A stretch of 64,000 bases of DNA from Phoronis australis (lineage: Eukaryota; Phoronida; Phoronidae): contig NMRA01000634.1 of assembly GCA_002633005.1 (NCBI GenBank), positions 98,983-162,982 on the forward strand, written 5' to 3'. Shown here piece by piece: positions 45,563 through 56,535 of the stretch (the first letter of the stretch is position 1; every line of letters begins with the position of its first letter). Made by a program: the position numbers and the translations under genes. The notes beneath the pieces were generated by a model, which worked only from the letters and a program-made list of their open reading frames with translations, was not told where the DNA came from and searched no databases.

Positions 45563-47257
45563 TCAGGATTGCCCATCGGTTCCGAGTCGAACTAGGTGAT
45601 GGCGTTCAAACGACGAAAATCGATGCAGAATCGATTTGAACCGTCCTCCTTCTTCTTCCACCGGAGAGTTATAGGGAGCATCAGATGGTTCTGTGACTCC
45701 ACACTTTAACATGTTGTCAATTTCCTCCTGCACAACCGACCGTGTGGCATATGGCAGGGGATACGGCTTGACTCTCATCGGCTCTTCACTGATGGTCTCA
45801 ATCTTGTGCTCAACCAGATGGGTCGTACCTGGTACTTCACTAAAGATGTCAGAGTACTCTTCTAGCAGACTTATCACCTCCCTTTGTTGGCTAGTAGTGA
45901 GCTCGTCTGATTTCTTGACATCTTTGTACGTTTCTTTTTGGTTTGTCGATTCCAGCTCTAGTAGATGTTCATCATCGACAACACCAACTTCATTGTCCAT
46001 TTCAGGCTGAAGTACAGCTATGGCTGCGATGTCAGAATTCTGATCTGTATCATCTTTACTTGTAGCCCCACTTTGGTCACGAGATATGTAGAGTTTCAAC
46101 AGGTTGGCATGGTATGTCTTGGTCTTTCCACCAACCCTTACTTTGTTGAGTACCTCGGTCACTTCATAGGGACCCCTCCACTGCAGTAGCAGCTTGTTAC
46201 TGTCAGGTGGTAACAATATTAAGACTTGGTCTCCTACTTTGAAGCGACGATCTCGTGTCTTTTTGTCATTATGGTGCTTGTATGCTTCACAAGCATTTCG
46301 TAAGTTTTCCCGCACCAGTTCACATGTCTCTTCCAGACGATGTCGCAAGTCGAGGACATACTCATAAGTATTCCGTACGTCTGGTGCTTCATTGCCAGTC
46401 CACAATTCTTTTAGCACCTGCATGGGCCCTCGCACGGTTCTACCATACAACAGTTCAAATGGCGAGAAACCTGTGCTAACTTGAGGTACCTCTCGGTAGG
46501 CGAACAGTACTGCTGGTAAGTACCGGTCCCAGTCTTGTGGACGCTCTTGGCGCATTTTCTTACGCATACTCTTCAGTACACCGTTAATACGCTCACACAA
46601 TCCATTGCGTTTCGGATTGTACTGAGTGGTGAACAGTTGCTTCATGGATATCAACCGTGCAACCTCTTTCAGTACTTTTGAGGTAAACTGTGTCCCACAG
46701 TCACGAAGCATCTCTCGTGGAAAGCCAATTCTACAGAAGGTTTCAAACAGTGCTTCTGCAACTCGCTCAGCTTCCATTCTTGGTAGAGGGACTGCCTCCG
46801 GGTATGTTGTGGCATAGTCTACGATGGTAAGAATGCACCGGTTGCCTCTGTCTGTGATTGGCGACAAAGGACTAATCAAATCAACAGCGATACGCTGGAA
46901 CGGTTCTTCCATAAGTGGCATCTCACCCAATGGCACTTTAGAGATCCTGCCCTTAGGAGTTGTTCGTTGGCAGATGCCACATGATCTGCAGAAACAATTT
47001 ATGTCACTGCCAACTCCTGGCCAATAAAAGCTACTGGCTATTCTATCACTGGTCTTCTTCACACCAAGGTGCCCACCAACAATTGACTCGTGAGATAGCG
47101 TCATAACCTGTTGTCGATATTTGACATGGACAACTATCTGACGCAACTCTTTGGTGTTATCAGCATACACTCGGTACAAGACCCCCTTCTGCTTCTCATA
47201 CCAGTATTGACCTCTACCACGTGTTCTTGCTGGTTTGTCTTTCTCAACAAGTGCCAT
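45563..47257 (-). CDS. Integrase and RT N-terminus, Gmr1-like element
   Basis: 564 codons. Residues about 50-100 carry the His-His-Cys-Cys zinc domain (H-E-S-I-V-G-G-H and C-R-S-C-G-I-C). The core has A-V-D-L-I-S-P, L-R-D-C-G-T-Q-F and N-G-L-C-E-R for the Asp-Asp-Glu triad. A C-terminal G-P-Y-E-V motif (GPY/F) follows at about residue 365. After a linker, T-H-L-V-E-H-K-I and P-Y-P-L-P begin the RT. Integrase thus precedes RT within one frame, which is direct evidence for the unusual order. The frame breaks near V-E-E-E-G-G at about 45660. Confidence 0.9.
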   Translation of the reverse strand: MALVEKDKPARTRGRGQYWYEKQKGVLYRVYADNTKELRQIVVHVKYRQQVMTLSHESIVGGHLGVKKTSDRIASSFYWPGVGSDINCFCRSCGICQRTTPKGRISKVPLGEMPLMEEPFQRIAVDLISPLSPITDRGNRCILTIVDYATTYPEAVPLPRMEAERVAEALFETFCRIGFPREMLRDCGTQFTSKVLKEVARLISMKQLFTTQYNPKRNGLCERINGVLKSMRKKMRQERPQDWDRYLPAVLFAYREVPQVSTGFSPFELLYGRTVRGPMQVLKELWTGNEAPDVRNTYEYVLDLRHRLEETCELVRENLRNACEAYKHHNDKKTRDRRFKVGDQVLILLPPDSNKLLLQWRGPYEVTEVLNKVRVGGKTKTYHANLLKLYISRDQSGATSKDDTDQNSDIAAIAVLQPEMDNEVGVVDDEHLLELESTNQKETYKDVKKSDELTTSQQREVISLLEEYSDIFSEVPGTTHLVEHKIETISEEPMRVKPYPLPYATRSVVQEEIDNMLKCGVTEPSDAPYNSPVEEEGGRFKSILHRFSSFERHHLVRLGTDGQS

Positions 47258-47281
47258 GAGCTTACGTAGGGAAGGATCATG

Positions 47282-48598
47282 TTATTTCTCGTCCTTCAAT
47301 TTGCTGACGTCGAGACTTTCCACTCCGGATGGAGTCACCGCCAAAGGCTTAATAGGTTTCTCTCTCTTCTTAGCCTGTGCTCTAGTAGTGACTGCGGACA
47401 TGACACTGCGTTGTGGCTGCCAATTGGGATCAGGATCCTTGCTGACGCCAACAGCATTTCCTATGATGAGGTCGTATATTGGTGTTCGCATACACATCGC
47501 CTCGATTTCACCAACGAAGTAAGGAGTGTCTACCTCAATCCTCGCTATGGGGAAGGATCGTGCTGTCCCATCTATTAACACACAGATGTGTTGTTTCCCC
47601 GTCAGTTGACTTTCTTTGACTAGGGACGTCTTCACCGCTGCACTACTGCATCCGGTGTCACGCATCATGCGTACTTTTGTTTCATTGACGTAACCGTCAC
47701 AAACGGGCATATTGTGGTCAGCAGGAGGCTCTCTGTGCTTGTCACAGGTCCCTGTCTCTACGGGTATCGATGTCCCATCGACTAATTGCAGACAGCCATC
47801 AACTATGAGCTGCTCTATTGGACTACCCTTTGCTACCACAGCTTGACACATTACCGACTTCTTGGTGTCTTCTGTCTTGGCCCGTTGCTGCTGCGAGGCA
47901 GACGACTGCTTACCTGCAGCGAATCTTTTGGACTGGAAGTCTTTCATTCCGCAGTCCCTTGCTAAATGATCTTTCCGATGACAATTGAAACACTCTTTGT
48001 CACCCTTGTTTCTGGTCATTGACGAACGAGGAGTTTCTCTCCTTCCTTCTTTTGTGTTGATTGGCGATGCCTGTCTTCTGGCTACCTGTCCCAAGTCTTT
48101 CTTTGCGAACCCTTTGCCCAACGAACCAGTACAGTGGGCGTCCATGTACTGTTGAGCAATGGCCGACATCTCGTCGAAGGTCTTCGGTTTCCGTTCCCTC
48201 AGGAATACAGACATCTCAGGATGGCATACTCCCAGAAACTGTTCTCGGATCAGTAAGTCTCTGAGTCCATCATAAGTCGCCTCGACCTCCACCAGTTGTG
48301 TCCATCGGTCAAAGAACTTTTTCAGTCTTGCCCCGAATTGGAACACATTTTCACCCTTTTCAGGCTTGGACTCTCTAAACTTTCGTCGGAACCCATCTTC
48401 GGTTAATTCATACCTGTGCAGCAGCGCCTCCTTAAGTTGGTCATAGTTGTTAATTTGGTCAGACGGCATGTTGTTGAACACCTGTAGGCCTTTACCTGTC
48501 AACAATGTACTCAAGTCCACAGCCCAGTCCGATTTGTCCCATTTCTGGCTTGTGACGAATGTCTCAAATCGGGCTAGGAAGACATCCATGTCGTCCAC
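47282..48598 (-). CDS. Gag capsid, zinc knuckle and protease, Gmr1-like element
   Basis: 438 codons. The capsid-like part has W-A-V-D-L-S-T-L-L-T-G-K-G and Y-D-Q-L-K-E-A-L-L-H-R-Y. The zinc knuckle is C-F-N-C-H-R-K-D-H-L-A-R-D-C. The protease has M-R-D-T-G-C-S-S-A-A-V and I-I-G-N-A. It stops 24 bp before the integrase frame begins, so readthrough or frameshift would be needed to express pol. Confidence 0.85.
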   Translation of the reverse strand: MDDMDVFLARFETFVTSQKWDKSDWAVDLSTLLTGKGLQVFNNMPSDQINNYDQLKEALLHRYELTEDGFRRKFRESKPEKGENVFQFGARLKKFFDRWTQLVEVEATYDGLRDLLIREQFLGVCHPEMSVFLRERKPKTFDEMSAIAQQYMDAHCTGSLGKGFAKKDLGQVARRQASPINTKEGRRETPRSSMTRNKGDKECFNCHRKDHLARDCGMKDFQSKRFAAGKQSSASQQQRAKTEDTKKSVMCQAVVAKGSPIEQLIVDGCLQLVDGTSIPVETGTCDKHREPPADHNMPVCDGYVNETKVRMMRDTGCSSAAVKTSLVKESQLTGKQHICVLIDGTARSFPIARIEVDTPYFVGEIEAMCMRTPIYDLIIGNAVGVSKDPDPNWQPQRSVMSAVTTRAQAKKREKPIKPLAVTPSGVESLDVSKLKDEK

Positions 48599-48942
48599 GC
48601 GCTCGTCGAACCTTGGCAGTTTGGGACGACTAGTACGTACACCACTGCTTGAAGCCCCACCACTAGGTGTTGCTTTGAGCTCAATTTGGAGTTGCAGTGT
48701 CTTCTGCTTCTCAATCTCAATAGCTTTGGCCCGAGCTTATGTTCATACTCGGCTTGCTCTAGCTCTCGTTGATGAGCACGTTCTGCTTGTTCCCGTGCAA
48801 GCTCTGCCTTTTCCAGCTCTCGTTTGTGGGCGCGCTTTTCACGCTCCGAGGCCTGCCGAAAGAGCTCCTCTGCGCACTTCCTTAACTCTTCACCGGTATA
48901 ACCGAATTGTTTCGCTTGCGTAATATACTTTTCAAAATCCAT
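48574..48942 (-). CDS. Gag N-terminal coiled-coil, Gmr1-like element
   Basis: The frame opens M-D-F-E-K-Y-I-T-Q and then a long Glu/Lys/Arg/Ala heptad-like stretch (R-E-K-R-A-H-K-R-E-L-E-K-A), a coiled coil for multimerisation. It loses frame at about 48735 relative to the capsid part. The start lies about 130 bp inside the 5' LTR. Confidence 0.75.
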   Translation of the reverse strand: MDFEKYITQAKQFGYTGEELRKCAEELFRQASEREKRAHKRELEKAELAREQAERAHQRELEQAEYEHKLGPKLLRLRSRRHCNSKLSSKQHLVVGLQAVVYVLVVPNCQGSTSAWTTWMSS

Positions 48943-49071
48943 TTTAGAGGAAGGGGTTTATTCCCAGAATGCACTTTATTAATTAATATTCAAACAGTAA
49001 TTACAGGATTCAAAACAATTCAACACAACCACGTAAACCTTTATTTAAACTCTCCCGGACTGGCCCCCAAA

Positions 49072-49429
49072 TGTCAGACAATTGACTGTGGGTTTGTTTA
49101 AAAGGTAGCTATGCTTTGAGATTGTGCGTAGATGGAGAGTAAATAATCAAATCCAGTACTTAATTTATTATATGATAACCCCTAATTAGACAAATGAAAC
49201 CTATTGTTAATTAAGTAATCAACTACAAAGAGTAACTACGCTAGTGCCCTCTTTAAAGATTACTTTAATCAGAACCCAAAGTTGTAAACACCATCTAAAA
49301 ATAGATTTTGACGTTAAAATACATGTCAACAAGTCTGACCCCAAGATTTAAAAGTACATATGCACAAATTTTGGGCAACTTAAAATGGATCTATTGTTAC
49401 TAATTACTTAATCAATATTTATTCTGACA
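49072..49429 (-). repeat. 5' LTR of Gmr1-like element
   Basis: 358 bp. On the minus strand the next bases after the LTR end read TTTGGGGGCCAGTCCGGGA, possibly a primer-binding site offset by two bases. The assignment to a tRNA is not made. Confidence 0.85.
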
Positions 49430-49434
49430 AAATA

Positions 49435-51345
49435 GAAGAACAGTAGAACTTAATCTCTTATTTCTTTTCAATCTTCCGCTAATTGGGTAACGTGAACATG
49501 TCTTTCCATAAATTCATGACAAATAGAGATCGACGTTCATGACAAGACAATTGTATGAATAGCACAATCAAGTTCGGCAATTCGACAGCTTTTACCTTAC
49601 TAGAGGGCGCTCGTGTACCCGTGGTGGTTGATTAAACAGCCTCGATTTCGCGAGGACTTTAGTACATGGTGAAATAGATTGAAGCCGTGCCAACTGAATC
49701 TGAGATTAAGTGAAAAGGGTGCTTCTACGAGAAGGAGGAAGTCTGACCTTATAGCAAGGTAAGGTTTGTGATTATTTTTAACGATTGTTTGATACATCGA
49801 CTTCCATGGTTACAATAATAAGATGCCTGTCAACTGAGGTACTGGCCTATGTTGGCTTTGCCGCAGTCGCCCGTTGGGTTAATCATTGTTTTTTGTAATG
49901 CGTGTTACGATACTTGACGTAGCGCTCGGGGTCTTTTCGTACAACAAAGCAGTATTATTAATGTTCGGAGTAATTTCGTACAGTTTGACCAGTGAAAGTT
50001 ACATCAATAAATGCTGAATGTTTATGCTGACAACTCGATATTGGTTATTAGTTAGATTACCTAATACAGGTTATTATGACAAATATCCATAAGACTATTT
50101 GTTTACTCCCTGTGCCGTTCTGAAATCTATTAAATGGTGACATGGAAATATATCATGTTGTTTTTCACCTGACTTTTGGTTTTTAGCCTTGAGGGCCAGT
50201 ACCGCGCAGAGAAGATAAACATCCCGTCTGCAACCGCCCCTGGATGGACAAAACTGGGTTTAGCAGGTGACTGCAGCTAACTAGCAAGAACTTCCTGTCC
50301 AATGCAGATCTGTCGTTAATCCTGCTTTCCATATCGGGAACCAAGAACAAATCCTTTAAAAAATGACAGCTGTATTTTAAAAAGGTACGTAATTTGTTTT
50401 GTTAATCCAGGACCTTAGCGGAAAGTTGGCTTAGTGGGTTGTGTTTGTAAAATTTGATGAAAGTTGAATGTGTGGAAATAACAGGTAATAGTGTCCGGGG
50501 GAAAGAACGTGGTGAAGTAAATCTTAACTTTCACGAAGTTCTTTCACGTTTCATGAAAATGTCGTGCTATCCACTGTAAACCCATAAAAACATATTACAT
50601 TTTCTGAATTCTCAATGACTGAACAGTCTCAAATCATGCCTTGAAACGTGGCAATTTTTTTTATAAAATCATGCGACTGCCATTTTTTGTGAAAATTGCA
50701 TTTTTGCTTTGAACATAGGAGTGAGGTCGTATTTGAACATAATATTCTTACTGCCAACACACAATAAATGGATGGTGCCGCAGGATTTTTAATTACTATT
50801 AAACAACAGAGAGATTAACCATTGTTTTTTAAATGACCCAAGTCTTAATATCTTCTATCAGAAGTAAATTAAATAAAAAAATCTGAGACATGGTTCTTTC
50901 AGCCTTAGACAATAAGTGTGCTAATTTGGCAAATTGACAGACCTATGAAAGGGTAATCGGTTTCAAAACTGCTGAAAGTATCAAAAATTAAAAGGCCTGA
51001 AAATGGGTGGCAGAGGTTTGCCACACTATTGAAGTTGTCTCAAATAACTTGCATATTTTGTAGACAAGTGCTGCATTTAAAGAATTGTTATGGCGAGCAA
51101 TGAAAAATAAAGATGTAGTTTTTACAATAGTTATTATATACACTCTTGCTTTCTGGAAATTATTATAATTTAATTTTGGGTGGAATTGTAGACCAGTTAC
51201 CATATGTTTTCGAAAAACAAGTGCAACATTTTTTTACCCAAAATGAAGTACTAAAGTATTTACGTTTCAATATTTGTTCCAGGTTAAGCGACATTCTTAA
51301 GGACAATTCCAGCCTCAACATATACAAGCTGTGTTACTCGTTTCT
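49435..51345. other. Intron/intergenic, no firm exon
   Basis: A possible exon at about 50189-50271 (acceptor tggtttttag) is open in one phase, but its phases do not fit its neighbours. No motif was recognised. Confidence 0.35.
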
Positions 51346-51571
51346 CTTCCCACAGCATCTCCACACACCACCAGTGCTACATGGCACAATGTACAAACCA
51401 GTGGCCCTGGAGAAATGTGAATCGCAGCACTACGTTACCATAAGAAAATGTTCCCGTGGACTGTTTGAGTGCGAAGAGGCACTACATCTGGCTGCTACAT
51501 CAGCCACCCTCGTTGGTGAGGAATCATGTATGGACAACAATGACTTATTTCCCTTTCTGGAAGAAACCTGA
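51346..51571 (+). CDS. Candidate terminal exon, unknown product
   Basis: A strong acceptor (tttctcttcccacag) near 51345 is followed by 70+ open codons to TGA at 51569. The composition is gene-like, with four cysteines including K-C-S-R-G-L-F-E-C-E-E. The phase 0 frame does not match the phase 1 border of SUEL exon 7, so it is not an obvious part of the right gene. It may be an alternative end or a nested gene. I do not recognise the product. Confidence 0.3.
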
Positions 51572-54401
51572 TGGACTGAAGCTAAAGAAGACATATTAAC
51601 ACTCCGGTCTAGTTCAGGGTCAGATTTTGGGCACAGAGCGTGTCAAGTGTTATGTTGTTGTGCTTACCTTCAAGTATTTACATTCTGGATGTTGTTGAGC
51701 CTGCAGGAGGTTACAATAAGGAACGCCACGTGCCGAAATTAGACCATTTTACAAGCGATTCTATAGACCGTTCGTAGCCAAACCCATTGAAACTAGATCC
51801 CATTGAAATTAAATCCAGAATATCTGGTTTACTTTCAGAAGAAAGGCTTTTACACTAATGGTAAAAACTTTTCAATTTAGTACATTCTTTATGGAAATGA
51901 CATTCAGTGACTGCAGTGATTGTCTCATTGTCAGTGGAAAACCAGTTAATGTTACACTTTGATAATTGAATTAAACTTTCATGAACTGACAAAGTATGTC
52001 AGTAATTATTCAAACCACAATATTTCTTCAGTTTTAAAGCCCCATACAGTGCGCTTGTGCTTTTTATAAAGCTGAAATGATTACTGGTTATGCTTGCTAA
52101 TTTTCATTTTCCTGCTGACCTAATGAAACATCCAGTGATCAAAATGAAGTACCGGTATTCCGTTTTATGCCTTTGATTTGTTCATGTGTGTAACTCTTTT
52201 TAGAGCTTTCTTAAGTTTTGTGTTAACTTGTCTCTAACAAAAGTTCCACGTGCAAGCAAGCCATGCCTTCAATTGCAGGTAGCTGGATGAGAATCTGCTA
52301 TGTACAAGATTTGAGATTAAACAATAATCAGTGTACTTAAAAGCAAAATGGCAAACTGAACAAGCACATCCATACAAAGGGGCAACACTGTTAGAAACAA
52401 TTGTAATTTTTCCAATCCAACAGAGTCTATAATCAGGGATATCAAGGGTTGACTTTCTGAACTGAGGTGTACAGTTCTCTCAGGTTATTGCTGAAGGACT
52501 GCTTTTCACTTTGTCGAAGGGAAAATAGATGGTAATGCGGCTGGTTTCAGTCGTTTTCTCTCTCCCGTAACAGAACAATCGAAGAAATATTAAAATATAA
52601 AAGAAAACACAAGACAAAACTATTTTCTTTAGTCAGAAGACACTTGACATTTCGTCTCTATGTTTGTAAGTAGAAACTAATAAATCTCCTCCCCCAAAAT
52701 TGTGTATTGTTCACTACACCTAGAATGTTTTTCTGATCTCAATAAATAAAATACATTCCAGGTGTCAATATTTATTCTATGTTATGAACTTTTGAATATC
52801 CCATTCATGTTATTTCGGTAACTTATCTGCTAGTCCTGGGAGTGGGGTCCACTGAAAAATAAGGAAACTCACTCATCTAAAGAATTTTATTGGACATAGC
52901 ATTGTTTTGAAGAGTAACTGATGTGAAAAAGTCGCCCTCGACTTCTGAGCGGCACGTCCCTTACACCTCTTACATTGGGAACACTCGCACCCATCACAAT
53001 ATGTGCTGCTAGCCTACCATTTGGGTCCCTTGTAAGTTTCTGGAAAAAAAAATTCGTTCCACTGAATAAACCCATTATTCAGTGGGGTAACTGGTGGGGA
53101 TAACATCACTAAACGATGTCGATAGAAACTAATTACTAAAAACTTACTAAGTATCGTGATTATATGTAGTATCTCAAAGGAAATGCCGCATAGAGCACAC
53201 GTGGGATGTGAAGCTTCGGCATCCACACATTTTTTCACTTGGTTGACTATGTCGACCGCAATTCTACACGCTTGTAATAACCTTAGGTCTTTTGGGAGAT
53301 TGTAACCACCTGTCGAGGATTTGCACCCGGGAATTCAACGATAATAAGGCTTAGCGTGACGAAGTAACAATTCCATCTTTTTACCAGCGGTTTACATGCA
53401 GACAGCGACGCATGCGCAATTCAATCACTTTTACTACAGAAGTGACACCACGAAGAGAATTCGTCGAATAGCCCCATTAAATGTGATAAAAATGTTCAAG
53501 AACAAATATTGCAGTTTTCTAAATTGTAGAACACTTCACAAACAAATCTTCTCAGAGTTTTGGCGAACAGTTTATCAATCACATATCTGAAAGATTCATT
53601 TGAGTCCTATCATAGGTTATAGACAACAGACATGTACTATAGTCTATGTTCCTATCAGCCATCTTTGTTCCAGAGTTGGCCAAATTTGGGTATTTTTTTA
53701 GGATTTCACATAATGCTTACGGCTATCGATGACTTTCATTTCTTATAGTGAATATTCTCTGCTAAATTTATCCCATTTCTTTGTAGAATCCAATTTGGTT
53801 CCGTTTTAAGATCCCAAACAAAAGGCTGCAAACCTGTCACCAAATAACTCGCGAACAGTTGCGTCTGTTCGTGTTCGCGCCGACAAACGCAGCATGCGCG
53901 TTTATCCTGACCCGAATGTGATGCCACATCATGTGACGTGAAGTCTAACCTTTGATCAAAAGATCTACGGGCACCTCTTGTGGATAACACCACGTAGTCA
54001 CGTAATGTTTGCGCGGTCATCAAGACACTAACTGTTCACGTTTTACAAGTTGTCTACTTTGAATTTATGCCACCTTGGGAATGGTAAACCGAATATTGTC
54101 GGGGTTTGATATCTGGACCTATAGAGCTATTGTATGATTTGTGGCTATTAAAACGAAGTAGAAAACATAAAGTAAATAGATTAAAGTAGATGATAACTTT
54201 TAAATCTTTTAACTGATACCAGTCTTTGGCTACAGCAATAGAAAGACTTTAAAAACACCAGAATAAGCATAGAAATTCACGATGAAGCAAGACGTTTCGC
54301 TTTATTGCGGTCAAAGCATCTTGCAGCTATGATAACATGTTGTTTGTATCGCTCAAATGCGCACTGTGGGATAACGTACTGCACACCTTCTTGAACACTT
54401 G
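51572..54401. other. No recognised gene
   Basis: AT-rich, with short open frames only. Nothing with splice or domain support was found. Confidence 0.4.
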
Positions 54402-55576
54402 CAGCCGATTTCATAAAGTTGGTTTAAAGTTAAACTAAGTTTAAACTGGACTTAGACCAGGTTTAATGATAATCTGCATTTCATAAAAGTGGTTTAACTT
54501 TTAGACCAGTGGTCTTGTAAAACCTGGTTTAACTCCAGTTTAGACCTGGTCTAAGTCAGTTTTCATTTCACCAACGAAGTCTATATTCTTTAGACCTGTA
54601 TTAAAATCTTAAACCATGTTTAACCTTAGACTTGGTCAGACCCAGGTTTAACTGTTAAATATGTCAGACTTGCATGGTATAGGTACAACTGAACGATGCC
54701 GCGGTGTGCAATTGCGACGCAGTTTTAGAGTGAAAATGGACTATTTTCATTATTCAGGTTTAATACGACACGAGAACAAACGTAGCAGGGGCGGATCCAG
54801 GATTTTTTAAAGGAGAGGGGACGGTCAAGGACTTTTTGAAAGGGGGGACCAAGTCAACAATTTGAAAATTATAGATTTGATATCATTAAAATCAAGGGAA
54901 AAGGGGGGGCTCCGGACCCCTTGACCCTCCTGGATCCGCCTATGCGTAGACCAGTACGTGCTGGAGTGTGACTTGCGGAATCCTCAGAATACGACTGGTC
55001 GAGCAGGTCTCATCGTCGCAAGCCCTACGGATTTGACTTACGACAGCATTTCTCTGATTCTTTGGACTGAGTTCCACCTCCACTGTTCTCCGATTCAATG
55101 TTGCCGGGAAGGGGTCTTGCCAACCCTTTGGCCGCGAAAAATAAAAACTAAAATGACACGGAAATAAATTTGGGCATTTATCATGTTACATCTAAAGGTG
55201 AGCATGTTCTTATATAAAGTGGGTGTGTTGGGCACACAAATTACATTTTTCCTCATGAGAAAAGCTTTTAGACCTTTGTCGTATATGTCTGCACTGATTC
55301 TACTGGTGTATGCCATTCTACCCACGTGATCAAGGTTTCATTGAAGCACTTCAATAGTTTCTTTGTTGGGTTTACCCAGCTCGACACAGTGGGGTGCATT
55401 TGATACTTTCAACCTGGTTCTACTGACCCAGCTCCCTGGTCTAGCAAAACCAGGCTTTCAGACTCTTAAACCATGTTGGTGAAATGTAAGTTAGGCCTGA
55501 AATTAGACCAGGTTTAGGAAGACCAGGTTTAAGTCTTAAACCTGGTTTTGTTAAACCGCCTTTATGAAATCGGCTG
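54402..55576. mobile_element. Non-autonomous DNA transposon with TIRs
   Basis: The left end reads CAGCCGATTTCATAAAG and the right end is its inverted counterpart (CTTTATGAAATCGGCTG), extended by related GGTTTAA sequence. TTG flanks both ends. Subterminal regions are packed with degenerate repeats of ACCTGGTTTAA in both orientations. No transposase was recognised. A second small element (54788-54944) is nested inside. Confidence 0.7.
54788..54944. mobile_element. Nested MITE with GGGCGGATCC ends
   Basis: About 157 bp. The left end is GGGGCGGATCCAGGA and the right end is its inverse (TCCTGGATCCGCCTA). The interior is G-rich then C-rich. It is inserted in the larger TIR element, so it is the younger of the two. 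Confidence 0.7.
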
Positions 55577-56439
55577 TTGATGTTTAATCTGTACTCATTT
55601 GATGATGCTGAAACAGAGAAACGACGTGTGTGGTTTACCATGAATTTCTATGTTATCCCAGTAATTTTTAGTTTTTTAACATGCATAAATCATACTGAAA
55701 GACACATTTCTTTGTTCTCACCGGTTTAAGACGCGACAAATTTCATTAACCGAAATTGGAAACCTTTTGTAAATTACAGTCATGTACACTGTATGTATTT
55801 TGCCTTTTTTACCATCACTCTTCAGAGTTATTATTCATCGAATTCAAAAGTTAAATACAAAAATACTTTTTTGAATTCGATTAACCTTAAAAGTTCGTGT
55901 TCTGTTAAAAAAGTGTCATATCAAAATGCGTTGAACTTAAATCTGAGTGCATTGAAAAACGTGTAATTAAGCTTTAAACAAAAATGAAGATGAAAGTATT
56001 TTCAAGAAAAACATTTAAAATTCCTATAACTAAGTTTTCCCTAATTTGTGGTACTTCTAGTTTATTTGCCCCAGAGTGAGCTGTGTATGTCGGCTTCGGA
56101 ATCTTTTCTACTATAAATTTCTATATGAACTAATAAAATGGCGCTCATTTAGTCGACTTTCGCCAACTTTCATAAAGTTATTCTCGTGGTAAACTCTAAG
56201 CTAAGTTAAACTTCGACAAAGAAATGTTGTTGACAGTTAAGTAAGGTTCCTTCGTCTCAATATTTTCTTCGCAAAACCTGCAACTTCCCGTCAACTTTGA
56301 CTTACATATTGTCTATTGCAAAAAATGTTTTGCACCAAGAAAATTAACCGCAGACAGATTGTTAAACGGGGAGAGATTATATCAACTTAATATTGCTTCA
56401 CCTTCTTAATACTTTAGAACAAATTCGTATTTTTTGCAG
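55577..56439. other. Intron, nothing recognised
   Basis: AT-rich intron sequence leading to the acceptor at 56439. Confidence 0.5.
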
Positions 56440-56535
56440 AATTGAACACTTGTACTCTGTTAGACCCGTTGGCTGGTTTCGCTTGGAAAGATGTATCGTG
56501 TAACAAGTCCGACGTGGGATTTGTATGTAAAAAAG
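56440..56535 (+). CDS. Exon: C-type lectin domain, C-terminal part
   Basis: Acceptor attttttgcag ends at 56439 and the donor GTGAGG starts at 56536. Phase 1-1, 96 nt. It encodes N-T-C-T-L-L, A-W-K-D-V-S-C and G-F-V-C-K-K, the last two strands and disulfides of a C-type lectin domain. In phase and content it completes exon 5 (37464-37567), but the two SUEL exons and a retrotransposon lie between. The Glu-Pro-Asn and Trp-Asn-Asp sugar/calcium motifs are absent (Trp-Lys-Asp here), so calcium-dependent sugar binding of the classical kind is doubtful. Confidence 0.85.

Larger units (their letters stand above)
44097..49429 (-). mobile_element. Gmr1-like Ty3 retrotransposon (INT before RT)
   Basis: Complete LTR element with LTRs at 44097-44441 and 49072-49429, TGTCAGA/TCTGACA ends and identical 5-bp flanks AAATA (44092-44096 and 49430-49434). 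The minus-strand order is gag, protease, integrase, RT, RNase H. Integrase before RT in a Ty3-like element is the defining trait of Gmr1-like elements described from deuterostomes. Several small frameshifts make this copy defective. It sits in the intron between SUEL exon 7 and the C-terminal lectin exon, antisense to the gene. Confidence 0.9.

Noticed and set aside
45693-46010. + strand frame opposite the integrase/RT frame
   Set aside because: Antisense shadow of the 564-codon integrase/RT frame.
48447-48923. 158-codon + strand frame
   Set aside because: Exact antisense of the Gmr1-like gag. The gag frame has zinc-knuckle and capsid features.
50189-50271. Possible exon after tggtttttag
   Set aside because: Open in one phase only, and its borders fit neither the SUEL exon nor the exon at 51346.
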